NCBI RefSeq assembly: GCF_014696715.1
Contig: NZ_JACJQO010000008.1
Coordinates: 1 to 64,000, forward strand
From: Pseudanabaena sp. FACHB-2040
GTDB taxonomy: Bacteria > Cyanobacteriota > Cyanobacteriia > Phormidesmidales > Phormidesmidaceae
Reading direction: 5' to 3'
Length of the DNA: 64,000 nt
Shown here: positions 34,181 through 43,414 of the stretch, piece after piece
Position numbering within the stretch: the first letter of the stretch is position 1
How the letters are laid out: every line of letters begins with the position of its first letter
Notes under the pieces: model-generated
What the model saw: the letters and a program-made list of their open reading frames with translations, nothing else
Told to the model about the DNA's origin: nothing
Databases searched by the model: none
Position numbers and translations under genes: made by a program

Positions 34181-36499
34181 ATGGTCAAGCGGTCACTCCA
34201 GGCATCTCCTACTGGAATTCAGCGGGCTAAACGAGCGTTTGCGCTGAAGGGGTGGACGCAGGAAAATTTAGCAAGCGAGGTGAATCTAAAGACCCGCCAG
34301 CCGATCTGGAGGTTTTTCACAGGGCAACCTGTAGACCGGCAGATTTTTTTAGCCCTTTGTTTGATCCTCGATTTAGAGTGGCGAGACATTTCGGAAAATC
34401 CGCCTGAAGACTTTCCGCAGCTCGGAGAGACGGCTAAGGCTGTTACTCAGGATCTCGATGAGCTGGTGCAGCAGGTGCGATCGCAATATTGCGACACCAT
34501 TCAAAATCAGTGTGGAATCCTGCAGCTATTAGACATTAACCGCCCGGTTAACATTGATGATATTTATGTCGATGTCAATATCTTGGAGGAAATTGCTAGC
34601 CAGCAATGGTTTGAGATAGATGCCCTGCAAAGCTTAGAGCCTGTCGAGTTCGATCGTGTTGGTTTAGGGACGATCGAGCAGAAGCAAATACCGGGAATAC
34701 AGGCAGTCGAAACCTACTCAAAACTCAGAGTTCTGGGCAAACCCGGTGTAGGAAAAACAACCTTCTTGCAGCATCTAGCAATCCAGTGCAACCGAGGCGA
34801 ATTTGCCGCTCACCAAGTCCCCATCTTCATCACCCTCAGAGATTTTGCTGAAGAGTCTAGGGACAACGGCAAATTCAGCCTCTTGAGCTACATTCGCCAG
34901 ACCTTCCTCACTGCCGGCATTTCCAACTCGTCTGCGCCTGAGACTTTACTCAAAACGGGCCGAGTCTTGCTGTTGTTAGACGGCATGGATGAACTGCTGA
35001 ATCAGGACGTTACAGCCGTTCTGAGAGAAATTCGCAAGTTTTCAGAAAAGTATCACAAAAATCGGTTTGTAGCATCTTGTCGTACTGCTGCCCAAAAGCT
35101 GCAGCTTCGGGGCTTTACCGATGTCGAAATCGCCCCCTTTACCCAGGCTCAAATCACAACCTTCGCGCAAAAGTGGTTTGTGGCACTCACCAAAACAACA
35201 GATCAACTGGGACAAAATCAATCTACTCAGTTTATGCAAAAGTTGGACTTGCCAGAAAACTGGCAGTTTCGACAATTGGTGGTGACCCCTTTATTTCTGC
35301 ACCTTGCTTGTTGGGTATTTTACGGGCGAGGAAAGTTGCCAGCCAAGCGCAGCGAATTTTATAAGCAAGGGCTAGATCTGCTTCTAGGCCAGTGGGACGA
35401 GGCGAAAGGAGTAGAACGCGATGACGTCTATCGAGGCTTCTTATTACCTCAGAAGTTGAGGCTGCTGAGCCAGCTAGCCGCCGTCACCTTCGAACAAGGG
35501 CAGTACTTTTTTGAGCAACGCACGATTGAGCAGTACATCGGGGACTATTTGCGGAATTTACCAGGCGTGTCCCTGGAACCTGAAGAATTGCAGCTCGAAA
35601 GCGAGGCCATGCTGAATGCCATTGAGGCTCAACACGGCTTGCTTACCGAACGGGCACGGGGCATATTTTCTTTTTCTTATTTGGCTTTTCAAGAATATTT
35701 CACGGCTCGAGAAATCGTTGCCAGCCACAATCTGCGAGCTTTAGAACAGGCTTTAGAAGGATTGGTTAGCCACATAACAGATCAGCACTGGCGCGAAGTC
35801 TTTCTATTAACAGCTGCAATGTTACGAAGCGCTGATTCACTGGTGCAGCTAATGAAGCAGCAAATTGATGCCCTAGTCGCTCAAGATCCCTATCTACAGG
35901 AATTCTTGATATGGGCAAGCCAAAAATCGCAAGCTGTTGTCTCCCCGCCTAAAATAGCCGCCTCGCGAGCGTTTTATCTTGCCCTTGCCCAGACTCCTCA
36001 CACAATGGCCCACTTCGCCTTAGCTAGCACCCTCGATCAGGGGATGTTTTTAGATGCAGCCTTAGATAGCTTGCTGCTAGAGTGCGCCGCAAATCACAGC
36101 CAAGATTTTGCCCACGCGAATGCGTGTAGTGAGGCACTTAAAAATATTATGGTCATGGTCCTAGATGCTGGGTTCTACAAATCTCTGCAGCAGTTAAGGG
36201 AGCAGTTGCCATCGCCCGATCAAAACCAAGAACGGTTTCAGATTTGGTGGCAGACGCACTATTCTGCCTGGGTAGAACAACTGAAGAGCATAACCGCTAA
36301 TTACCGAAATATTCATCATTCTTGGCAGTTTACTCCTGAGCAGCAGCAAGTGCTAAAGAACTATTACGACGCCAATCAACTTCTGATTGATTGCTTGAAC
36401 AGCGATTGCGAAATTACAGCAGCAATTCGGCAAGAAATTGAGGCTACCTTGTTATTACCCCAAAAGGAACTCGAAGATCGGGAGTGGCAGGGAAATTGA
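34181..36499 (+). CDS. NACHT-domain STAND NTPase
   Basis: A 772-residue protein. Residues 1-90 look like a DNA-binding-like helical module common in cyanobacterial NACHT proteins (IQRAKRAFALKGWTQENLAS, then RQPIWRFFTGQPVDRQIF). The NACHT NTPase spans about 175-480, with Walker A GKPGVGKTTF at 186-195, Walker B LLLLDGMDEL at about 263-272, the sensor RFVASCRT, and the winged-helix region around LTERARGIFSFSYLAFQEYF. The C-terminal 250 residues are alpha-helical without clear repeats. Bacterial NACHT proteins include antiphage sensors, so an immune role is plausible. No effector such as a nuclease or protease is fused or adjacent. Confidence 0.88.
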   Translation: MVKRSLQASPTGIQRAKRAFALKGWTQENLASEVNLKTRQPIWRFFTGQPVDRQIFLALCLILDLEWRDISENPPEDFPQLGETAKAVTQDLDELVQQVRSQYCDTIQNQCGILQLLDINRPVNIDDIYVDVNILEEIASQQWFEIDALQSLEPVEFDRVGLGTIEQKQIPGIQAVETYSKLRVLGKPGVGKTTFLQHLAIQCNRGEFAAHQVPIFITLRDFAEESRDNGKFSLLSYIRQTFLTAGISNSSAPETLLKTGRVLLLLDGMDELLNQDVTAVLREIRKFSEKYHKNRFVASCRTAAQKLQLRGFTDVEIAPFTQAQITTFAQKWFVALTKTTDQLGQNQSTQFMQKLDLPENWQFRQLVVTPLFLHLACWVFYGRGKLPAKRSEFYKQGLDLLLGQWDEAKGVERDDVYRGFLLPQKLRLLSQLAAVTFEQGQYFFEQRTIEQYIGDYLRNLPGVSLEPEELQLESEAMLNAIEAQHGLLTERARGIFSFSYLAFQEYFTAREIVASHNLRALEQALEGLVSHITDQHWREVFLLTAAMLRSADSLVQLMKQQIDALVAQDPYLQEFLIWASQKSQAVVSPPKIAASRAFYLALAQTPHTMAHFALASTLDQGMFLDAALDSLLLECAANHSQDFAHANACSEALKNIMVMVLDAGFYKSLQQLREQLPSPDQNQERFQIWWQTHYSAWVEQLKSITANYRNIHHSWQFTPEQQQVLKNYYDANQLLIDCLNSDCEITAAIRQEIEATLLLPQKELEDREWQGN

Positions 36500-36961
36500 G
36501 TAGATGTAGCCGTTGCTGTCGCTTCTCATAAGTATATAGAGATCAGCGACTGCTAGACCAGTGACCTATGCATAAATCTAAAGATAGGAGAAAAACTATT
36601 CTGCTTATTAAGCTGAAGTCAACCAAATTAATCATCATATCAAACAGTTGTTCGCCATTGTGTCAGTTAAAGCAAGTAGTTATAAACTAGAATAGAAACA
36701 GCGACAATGTCACATATTGCGAGGCAACCAATATGGATGTCGATGAGTTTCAATCAATAGGCAGATAGAAAAAAAGATTTTAGGCCGCATCTAGTTAGTG
36801 TAGAAATAACGAACGGCAGTGCGCATGATGACCGTTTGAAATCTGCTACCTATTCGACCCATAATAGGCAGTCTGCCCTGATTAATAGCAGCAAAATCAG
36901 GGGCACTGCTAGTTACCGCTCAATAGTTTCTAAAAATTTTGATTAAGGAAGAGGAAGTATT
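36500..36961. other. Non-coding spacer
   Basis: A 462-base AT-rich region after the NACHT gene. I see no gene, and the only ATG frames are a dozen codons or shorter. It ends with GAGGAAG, the ribosome site of the next small gene. Confidence 0.35.
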
Positions 36962-37093
36962 ATGGCAAAGCAGCAAAAAGGCAACAGAGAGTCTAAAAAA
37001 ACAAAAGCAGAATCTGACGGAAGCAAAAAGCAAAAGAAAGATCCTAAAAGATATGATGGGCCGCCAGCAGGGCCGTCTAGTGGTTCTAAATAG
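36962..37093 (+). CDS. Lys-rich 43-residue protein
   Basis: A short gene with a strong ribosome site (GAGGAAG 6 bases before ATG). The product begins MAKQQKGNRESKKTKAE, is over one quarter lysine, and ends in DGPPAGPSSGSK. It is likely disordered and basic, and may bind nucleic acid or an acidic partner. I do not recognise a family. A terminator-like hairpin follows about 65 bases downstream, so it appears to be a single-gene transcript. The good start and clean stop make it more convincing than its size suggests. Confidence 0.6.
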   Translation: MAKQQKGNRESKKTKAESDGSKKQKKDPKRYDGPPAGPSSGSK

Positions 37094-37156
37094 ATTTTTC
37101 TGATGCGATTTAACTCTGTTTTTTCCTTGTAAGGGAATCTTACACTGTTGTTTTTA

Positions 37157-37190
37157 ATCCCACCGCTTGTGCAATATGAGCAGGTGGGAT
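37157..37190 (+). terminator. Rho-independent-type hairpin after the Lys-rich gene
   Basis: ATCCCACC pairs with GGTGGGAT, extended by an inner GCT/AGC, around a 10-base loop. The run of T after it is short (GTTTCT), so strength is uncertain. It separates the small gene from the nblA promoter. The rest of 37094-37440 holds the nblA promoter and no gene. Confidence 0.5.
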
Positions 37191-37332
37191 GTTTCTACCA
37201 CCTAGGCAGCAACTCCAGAAATAGAAAACCGCTGCTCACGCACTAAGCAGTAGTTCGTCAAATAAAGCTTTTATGGTTGAAGAAGTAAAATAGCTCATCC
37301 TTTTCGAAAATTCACACAATGTAAATAGTTGT

Positions 37333-37338
37333 TATACT
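37333..37338 (+). promoter_or_regulatory. Candidate -10 element for nblA
   Basis: TATACT lies in GTTGTTATACTAATATAC, about 100 bases before the nblA ATG, giving a leader of about 95 bases. It sits between the inverted 8-mers AAATTCAC and GTGAATTT, which could be an operator. I could not find a clean NtcA site (GTA-N8-TAC) here. Confidence 0.35.
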
Positions 37339-37440
37339 AATATACATGGTGAATTTACACAACGAAACACATAAGTCCTGGCTCTGTTCTCGGCCAATGT
37401 CAGTTCTACTTCTACCTTCATTGGGCTATGGGAGACAGCT

Positions 37441-37614
37441 ATGGATCAGCTAATCGAACTAACTATAAATCAGAAGTTTAATCTGAGGGTCTTTAAAGAC
37501 CAAGTGCAGGGTATGTCTCGCGAACAAGCGCAAGAGTTTTTAATTGAGCAGTACAAGCTCATGATGATTCAGAACACAATGTATCAAGAGCTCCTAAAGC
37601 ACGAATGGAACTGA
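37441..37614 (+). CDS. nblA: NblA phycobilisome degradation protein
   Basis: A 57-residue protein with the NblA pattern: MDQLIELTINQKFNLRVFKD, then VQGMSREQAQEFLIEQYKLMM and a final helix QELLKHEW. The QxFxLRxF start, MSREQAQ-x-FL core and LKHEW end are the family hallmarks. NblA dimers bind phycobiliproteins and recruit a Clp chaperone so that antenna complexes are dismantled during nutrient or light stress. The gene shows that the organism has phycobilisomes. It stands alone upstream of ftsH, with about 465 bases between. Leader and candidate promoter are described separately. Confidence 0.9.
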   Translation: MDQLIELTINQKFNLRVFKDQVQGMSREQAQEFLIEQYKLMMIQNTMYQELLKHEWN

Positions 37615-38080
37615 ATCTTGCTTCTCTCTAATTTAGAAAGCAGTTCTAGTGCCACAGGCTTAAATTAGTTCTACGGTGAGACAAAGAGGCAACCTTAGTT
37701 GGCTGCTCCTGAGCTGTAGCAAGCAGGGCAATAGGCACTGTCAAAAGGACGGGTGATTTAGCAGCTTGACACCTAAGTAGGCAGACTAAATCAAACGTTG
37801 CTGTTATTGCGTTCACTTCAATGACTTCAGCGAGTAAGGCGCAACAGTCCTTGTGTAGTAGCTGCTTTACAGAAGGTGTTATAGCTCTTGAGGCATGGCT
37901 TCACTGCGCTTGAATGTTCCGGCTACACGCTTTTCTCACAATGACTGCTTTGAGCCATCTACTCAGCTAAAGGTTCAATCGATCAAGAATCCAGCCATCA
38001 GCATTTAGTTTTACAGTGATCATCGATTTCTGTAACTTCAGGCGAATCGAAAACACACCCTATTATTCGTAGTTAACCTC
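37615..38080. other. Non-coding spacer
   Basis: A 466-base region between nblA and ftsH with no supported gene. It presumably contains the nblA terminator and the ftsH promoter, but I could not place either with confidence. Confidence 0.35.
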
Positions 38081-39952
38081 ATGCCAATTAAAGATAAACC
38101 AACTCCCTCACGCTTTCGGTTCCTCAATAACATTCTTCTAATAGGCGGGGTGTTATTGCTGATTGCCAGCTTTATTCTGCCTCTCGTATTAGGCCCTCAA
38201 ATCCCTGGAGTGCCCTACAGCCTGTTTATTCACCAGGTACAAGAAGGGGATGTTGCCCGGGCGCAGATCAGTCAAAATCAGATTCAATTTCAGCTAAAGG
38301 CGGGCGATGAGGAAACTGGATCCGTATTCTCAACAACGCCTATCTTTGATTTGAACTTGCCCAGTTTACTCGAAGAGAAAGGCGTTGAATTTGCTGCCGC
38401 TCCTCCTCCTAAGAACGGCTGGGTGACCAGTCTATTGGGCTGGGTGATTCCTCCGCTGATCTTTGTGGGTATCTGGCAGTTCTTTATCCGTCGTGGCGCT
38501 GGCGGTGCTGGTCAGGGGATGCTCTCGATTGGTAAAAGCAAAGCCAAAGTATACGTCGAGGGCGAAACAGCCAAAACAACCTTTACTGATGTGGCAGGGG
38601 TTGAAGAAGCCAAAGCCGAGCTAGTTGAGATTGTGGACTTCCTCAAAACGCCAGGGCGCTATACCCAGATTGGGGCGCGAATTCCTAAGGGTGTGCTGCT
38701 GGTTGGCCCGCCGGGAACAGGTAAAACACTGCTGGCAAAAGCCGTCGCTGGAGAAGCTGGCGTACCTTTTTTCAGTATTTCGGGTTCTGAGTTTGTAGAA
38801 ATGTTTGTCGGTGTGGGTTCTTCGCGGGTGCGGGATTTGTTTGAGCAAGCGAAGAAGCAAGCTCCCTGCATTGTATTTATCGATGAGTTAGATGCTATCG
38901 GCAAGTCGCGAAGCAGCAACGGCTTCTATGGCGGCAATGATGAGCGGGAACAAACGCTAAATCAGCTGTTGGCTGAGATGGATGGATTTTCGGTGGAAGC
39001 TGAAGCTGCGCCGGTGATTGTGCTAGCAGCCACCAACCGGCCTGAAGTCCTTGATCCTGCCCTGTTGCGTCCCGGTCGGTTTGACCGTCAGGTGCTAGTC
39101 GATCGTCCAGCATTATCAGGCCGAGAAGCCATTCTCCGCATCCACTCCCAGAAAGTGAAGCTGGGTGACGATGTGGATCTAAGAGCGATCGCAACTCGCA
39201 CTCCCGGCTTTGCCGGAGCTGACCTAGCCAACTTGGTGAATGAAGCAGCCTTGCTAGCCGCCCGAAATCAGCGTCAAGCGGTGGCACAGACCGACTTTGC
39301 CGAGGCGATTGAACGGGTTGTGGCTGGACTCGAGAAGAAAAGCCGCGTCCTCAACGAGAAGGAAAAGAAAATCGTTGCCTATCACGAAGTCGGCCATGCA
39401 CTGGTTGGCTCGCTGATGCCGGGGAGCGGTCGCGTTGAGAAAATCTCGATTGTTTCTCGTGGTATGGCAGCCCTAGGGTACACACTTCAACTGCCTACAG
39501 AAGATCGCTTCTTGATGGATGAAGCAGAATTGCGGGGACAAATCGCAACCCTGCTGGGCGGACGATCGGCAGAAGAGATTGTGTTTAACAGCATCACGAC
39601 TGGCGCATCCAACGATTTGCAGCGGGCCACCGACCTGGCAGAGCAAATGGTGACGACCTTCGGCATGAGCAAAATTCTAGGGCCACTGGCATATCAGCAG
39701 GGCAACCGAGCTGCGTTTTTAGAAGATGGAAGGCCCAATCCTCGCCGCACAATGAGTGAAAAAACCTCAGAAGCGATCGATCGCGAGGTTAAAGACATTA
39801 TTGAGACAGCTCATCAGCAGGCGTTAGATACTATCATGCGCAACCGTGATTTGTTAGAAACTATCACCCTGCAGCTTTTGGAAACCGAAGCGATCGAAGG
39901 TGAAAAGCTGCACCATTTGTTAAGCCAAGTCCAAGCGGTATCAGTCAGCTAA
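38081..39952 (+). CDS. ftsH: ATP-dependent zinc metalloprotease FtsH
   Basis: A 623-residue FtsH. Two N-terminal membrane helices (about 15-40 and 110-130) enclose a small lumenal domain. The AAA domain has Walker A GPPGTGKT at 209-216, the pore motif FVEMFVGVG, Walker [12 protein letters not shown] and the second region of homology RPGRFDRQV. The protease has the zinc motif HEVGH at 435-439 with a distal Asp in [14 protein letters not shown]. Cyanobacterial FtsH hexamers degrade damaged photosystem II proteins in the thylakoid. It is full length. The PII-like gene follows 104 bases downstream. Confidence 0.95.
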   Translation: MPIKDKPTPSRFRFLNNILLIGGVLLLIASFILPLVLGPQIPGVPYSLFIHQVQEGDVARAQISQNQIQFQLKAGDEETGSVFSTTPIFDLNLPSLLEEKGVEFAAAPPPKNGWVTSLLGWVIPPLIFVGIWQFFIRRGAGGAGQGMLSIGKSKAKVYVEGETAKTTFTDVAGVEEAKAELVEIVDFLKTPGRYTQIGARIPKGVLLVGPPGTGKTLLAKAVAGEAGVPFFSISGSEFVEMFVGVGSSRVRDLFEQAKKQAPCIVFIDELDAIGKSRSSNGFYGGNDEREQTLNQLLAEMDGFSVEAEAAPVIVLAATNRPEVLDPALLRPGRFDRQVLVDRPALSGREAILRIHSQKVKLGDDVDLRAIATRTPGFAGADLANLVNEAALLAARNQRQAVAQTDFAEAIERVVAGLEKKSRVLNEKEKKIVAYHEVGHALVGSLMPGSGRVEKISIVSRGMAALGYTLQLPTEDRFLMDEAELRGQIATLLGGRSAEEIVFNSITTGASNDLQRATDLAEQMVTTFGMSKILGPLAYQQGNRAAFLEDGRPNPRRTMSEKTSEAIDREVKDIIETAHQQALDTIMRNRDLLETITLQLLETEAIEGEKLHHLLSQVQAVSVS

Positions 39953-40056
39953 GATAGTGCTCAAGGCATCATGGGCTAGTATTGGTTACTAGCCCAAGTT
40001 AGGGAATCAAACCTAGTACATTAAGTCTTTTCAATACAACCATTTTTGGAGTTTTT

Positions 40057-40356
40057 ATGTCTTCTTCTTTAGCAAAAGGTGTTCTCGTCACGATTATTGG
40101 AGAAGCTGTCTTACAGGATCGGTTAATACACCTTCTTACAAAGCTTGACGTGTCTGGCTACACGATTATTCCGGCGCAGGGCGCAGGAAGTCATGGCAGA
40201 CGGATGGGTGATATGGCAGGGTACAACACCAATATTGAAATCAAGACTGTTGTCACGTCGGAAATATCTAGCCAGTTACTAGAAGAGTTGAAACCCCTTC
40301 AATCAACCTATGCTCTGATCGCCTTCCGCCAAACTGTAGACGGATTGTTTGATTAG
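40057..40356 (+). CDS. PII-like signalling protein
   Basis: A 99-residue protein with the ferredoxin-like PII fold: strand GVLVTIIGEAVLQDRLIHLL, strand GYTIIPAQGAGSHGRRMGD, which corresponds to the nucleotide-binding T-loop base, and strand IEIKTVVTSEISSQLLEEL. Unlike GlnB it lacks the long T-loop with the uridylylated Tyr, and unlike SbtB it has no C-terminal Cys loop. Such proteins form trimers that bind nucleotides and regulate membrane partners. The ribosome site GGAG lies 6 bases before ATG. It is downstream of ftsH on the same strand and ends at a strong terminator. Confidence 0.7.
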   Translation: MSSSLAKGVLVTIIGEAVLQDRLIHLLTKLDVSGYTIIPAQGAGSHGRRMGDMAGYNTNIEIKTVVTSEISSQLLEELKPLQSTYALIAFRQTVDGLFD

Positions 40357-40400
40357 GTTAGATATTGCGTTAATCTCAAAATTTTAATAAAGTCCAATAA

Positions 40401-40445
40401 AGAAGGTACAGGGTTGAGCTAGCTCAAAACTTGCACCTTCTTTTT
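40401..40445 (+). terminator. Rho-independent terminator after the PII-like gene
   Basis: AGAAGGTACA pairs with TTGCACCTTCT, with an inner palindrome TTGAGCTAGCTCAA, followed directly by TTTTT. It is the clearest terminator in the window and ends the ftsH/PII-like unit. The 207 bases before the fasciclin gene carry nothing else that I can identify. Confidence 0.8.
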
Positions 40446-40652
40446 AATTTATTGAGCGGTAGATTTTTGGTTTTGGTTAAATAGGAAGTGTATAACCTTT
40501 TTATCTGAACAAATTTGATTTTTATGTGTAAATCTCATCGCTCAAGCAACGAATCAAACCCGTTCTCAAACATCAGGCTGTCATACTAATTACTGTTGGT
40601 CAAGCATCGTTAAGATGACAACATCAACAACAACGCACACTAGGTAATACCC

Positions 40653-41054
40653 ATGGCTGATATCGTTGATACTGCTGTTAATGCCGGTTCTTTTAGCACT
40701 TTGGTCGCCGCTGTAAAAGCCGCTGGCTTGGTTGATACTCTAAAAGGCGAAGGCCCATTTACAGTTTTTGCGCCTACTGATGAGGCATTTGCTAAGCTGC
40801 CTGCTGGCACGGTGGATGGACTCCTTAAGGACATTCCCATGCTCAAGAAAATCCTGACCTACCATGTCGTTTCTGGCAAGGTAATGGCGGCAGATGTCAC
40901 AAAGCTGAAATCAGCTAAAACTGTCGAAGGTTCAGATGTAAGCATTGATGCGTCCGCAGGCGTTAAGGTGAACGATTCAACCGTTACCACCCCTGATGTA
41001 GCAGCTGACAATGGCGTTATCCATATCATTGATACTGTGTTAATGCCTGCATAA
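40653..41054 (+). CDS. Fasciclin (FAS1) domain protein
   Basis: A 133-residue protein that is a single FAS1 domain. The H1 box [20 protein letters not shown] and the H2 region [11 protein letters not shown] are clear, and the C-terminus has [14 protein letters not shown]. There is no signal peptide, which fits the short cyanobacterial group of FAS1 proteins of unclear location. FAS1 domains mediate adhesion or protein contact. It has its own promoter region and a terminator hairpin about 95 bases downstream. Confidence 0.93.
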   Translation: MADIVDTAVNAGSFSTLVAAVKAAGLVDTLKGEGPFTVFAPTDEAFAKLPAGTVDGLLKDIPMLKKILTYHVVSGKVMAADVTKLKSAKTVEGSDVSIDASAGVKVNDSTVTTPDVAADNGVIHIIDTVLMPA

Positions 41055-41149
41055 CCTCCTCTTCCAAGAGTAGCCACTGCTATTCTTAGAACACTACTCC
41101 TCTGGAAACCAGTAACGGGCACGGCCCCGATGGTTTCAAGGAATTTAGT

Positions 41150-41187
41150 TAGTCCATCTCCTGTTTAGGGGGTGGACTATTCTTATT
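41150..41187 (+). terminator. Terminator hairpin after the fasciclin gene
   Basis: TAGTCCA pairs with TGGACTA around a 16-base loop that itself can pair CTCC with GGGG, followed by the T-rich TTCTTATTC. It fits a rho-independent terminator. Beyond it, a GGGTGGGAGAGTGGATGGG minisatellite (about 41280-41312) is the only feature before the AEC gene. Confidence 0.6.
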
Positions 41188-41415
41188 CAAGCTCGATGTG
41201 TGCCAAGACGGCTCCCTACAACTCTGAGGCGAGCTTCGTGGGTCAGGGTAATACTAATTCCAGAAAAAGTGCTGCAGATAGGGGGGTGGGAGAGTGGATG
41301 GGTGGATGAACAGCAGCTATTTGAAGAATTGGTGTAACCAGTGAAGATGTGTCTTATATGACTTCCTCAGGTTGGCCAGGACTGTATAGATGCAATTAAA
41401 GTTATTTAAAGGGCA

Positions 41416-42309
41416 CTATTGACTGATGCTAATAATTAGCGGTAAAACGACTAGAGAGAGGGGAATAGCGACCGAAATTAAGCTGATAGCAAAGCCTGTA
41501 TCTAGATGATTTTCTTGGGCAAATAGCAGAGTTAGCAGGCTAGGGGGCAATGCTGAACCTACCAGTACTGCTGCCCGCTCAACTCCATCAAGACCAAAGA
41601 CCCCAGCCACTAGCCAACCCAATCCTAATCCACAGCCCATTTTGATTACTGCTAAGAGCAGGCAGAGGCCAAGAGCGGAAATATTGATTTGAAACTCTAG
41701 GCCTAGGAGGAGCAGCACCAGGAGCAAAAAACTGCCGCCTACGATGTCGAGCAGGTTCAGCAACATACCGCCGTTAAGCCCCAGAACGTTGAGACCTAGG
41801 CCCAAAATAATTGCCCAGAAGAAGGGAGTTTTGACCAGTTTAGAGACGAGCATCTGAGCTGTTATGTCAGCTTTACCGGACCAGGCCGACAGGCAATATA
41901 CAACGGTTAGCAGGTAGATGGCGTGGGCTAAGTCGAACAGCACAATGCGGCTTAGGCCAACGTCGCCAAAGGCGATCAGCATCAAGGGATAGCCCAGAGC
42001 GCCTGCCTCAAGCGTTGGGAATGCGGTTACCAAAACCCCTGCAGTCGCTCTGCCTAACTTTAGCCCCCGCAGGCAGAGGGCTCCGATCAGGGTAAGGCCC
42101 AGCACGACGACTAGAGCTGAAAGGGGTAAATAGATTAGGTCAGGCGTGATTGAGGTAGTTGCTAAGGCCTTCAGAATGAGGGCAGGAAGTGCGAGATTGG
42201 TTAGCAGTTTCCCAATGGTCTTAGTATCCTCTGGTCGTAATACTCCGGCCCGCTTTAACCCATACCCGATGAGGCACACCAGGATCATGGGCAGTATTTG
42301 ATGGAGCAT
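41416..42309 (-). CDS. AEC-family (auxin efflux carrier-like) permease
   Basis: A 297-residue membrane protein with about ten helices, typical of the AEC family. It opens MLHQILPMILVCLIGYGLKR, and the GKLLTNLALPALILKAL helix with its conserved Asn and Pro follows. The later half has GSALPPSLLTLLFAQENHLD, the second family signature with PP and Glu, and FAISLISVAIPLSLVVLPLI. Members export organic anions or amino-acid-like compounds; the substrate is unknown. It lies between the fasciclin gene and the coiled-coil pair, on the opposite strand to both. Confidence 0.9.
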   Translation of the reverse strand: MLHQILPMILVCLIGYGLKRAGVLRPEDTKTIGKLLTNLALPALILKALATTSITPDLIYLPLSALVVVLGLTLIGALCLRGLKLGRATAGVLVTAFPTLEAGALGYPLMLIAFGDVGLSRIVLFDLAHAIYLLTVVYCLSAWSGKADITAQMLVSKLVKTPFFWAIILGLGLNVLGLNGGMLLNLLDIVGGSFLLLVLLLLGLEFQINISALGLCLLLAVIKMGCGLGLGWLVAGVFGLDGVERAAVLVGSALPPSLLTLLFAQENHLDTGFAISLISVAIPLSLVVLPLIISISQ

Positions 42310-42684
42310 CGTGTTTGGCAGGCTAGAGGGACACTCAACATCATGAACCCAAGGATCTGCTTTACCAGAACAAACTTGCGATCGCAGCTGTTTTTCTGCC
42401 GTCGCTGTTTTTAGTACCCTTAGCTAGGGGTTTCCTTGCTGCCGTTATGCGTTGCAACGCCAGGTTTTGACTCTGTGGTTCTGCTTCAGTTTGTTGGCTT
42501 GAGGCGCTTCACTCTCTGGCCTTTAATCCCTTTTAGCAATCGATCCCGGCGCGCCCATCAGCATCACCTTAATTTCAATAGTCTTGTGGATTGTGTAAAG
42601 TCGTTGGCAGTGGCAGCCTAGCCTACTTACCTGTTGGGTATCCTAAACAGTATGTAAAATCGCCACTTTCTGCAGCAGTTGACG
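42310..42684. other. Non-coding spacer
   Basis: A 375-base divergent region between the AEC permease and the coiled-coil gene. A 61-codon forward frame (42436-42621) has no family features. I see one HIP1 site and no clear promoter. Confidence 0.35.
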
Positions 42685-43389
42685 ATGGACGACAACAAAG
42701 CGCTTTTTGACTATTGGCATGAGCGAGTCCGGCTTAAAAACCTGGATTTGATTTCATCCGCCGGGCACATCCAGACTCAAAACTTGCGCCACAATTGCAC
42801 TAACTACGACGATCTCCGTAGCAGTCGAGAAGTTCAGTGGTTGGAAGAACCCGAACGCAGTCGGATAATCGCCATCATTAAGTACGAATGCACTGCCCAG
42901 GTTCTCCAGCGCCGATCGGGCATTCTTAAAGACCGGGTCATTGAGCTGCAGGCAGCCACAGATGACGTCGAAAAGCAAAAATCCAGGCTTCTTGGCCTAA
43001 TTCGCGCCCTACAGGAAAAGCTTTTTGGCAAAGACCGCGATATTGAACGGCTCCAGGCTCGAATTTCCATTCTAGAAGCCGAAAATGAAGCCCTACGAGC
43101 TGAGTCTGAAAACGACAAAGCCTATGCCGAATTGCTCCAAGCCTTTGAGCAGCTTAAGCAACAGTACGCAGTCATTGAAAAGCGTAAAAAAGAGCTCGCC
43201 AAAAATAACCAGAGCTTGGGCGGTCGTGTTGCCCACACCAATCGCTACAGGCGAGAGCGTGATGAAGCTAGAGTCGCTATCCAGGACTTGCGCCAGCAGC
43301 TTGCGATCGCAGTTCAACAAAACCAGCAACTCCAGCAAGAAAACGAAACGCTACGCTTAGACCTGGAGCAGCTACGTCAAAAAAACTAG
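42685..43389 (+). CDS. Coiled-coil protein of unknown function
   Basis: A 234-residue soluble protein from ATG 42685 (MDDNKALFDYWHERVRLKNL); a TTG two codons before is also in frame. Residues 1-70 form a globular start. From about 75 to 230 it is one long coiled coil rich in Glu, Gln, Lys and Leu (IEKRKKELAKNNQSL, LRLDLEQLRQK). A break with NQSLGGRVAHTNRYRRERDE may be a flexible hinge. No family is recognised. The next gene starts about 25 bases later on the same strand and also has a coiled-coil tail, so the two proteins may interact. Confidence 0.75.
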   Translation: MDDNKALFDYWHERVRLKNLDLISSAGHIQTQNLRHNCTNYDDLRSSREVQWLEEPERSRIIAIIKYECTAQVLQRRSGILKDRVIELQAATDDVEKQKSRLLGLIRALQEKLFGKDRDIERLQARISILEAENEALRAESENDKAYAELLQAFEQLKQQYAVIEKRKKELAKNNQSLGGRVAHTNRYRRERDEARVAIQDLRQQLAIAVQQNQQLQQENETLRLDLEQLRQKN

Positions 43390-43414
43390 CTCGGCACTGT
43401 TGAGATTAGCCGTC

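Noticed and set aside
37307-37370. NtcA binding site at nblA
   Set aside because: No clean GTA-N8-TAC at the right distance from the -10 box could be found.
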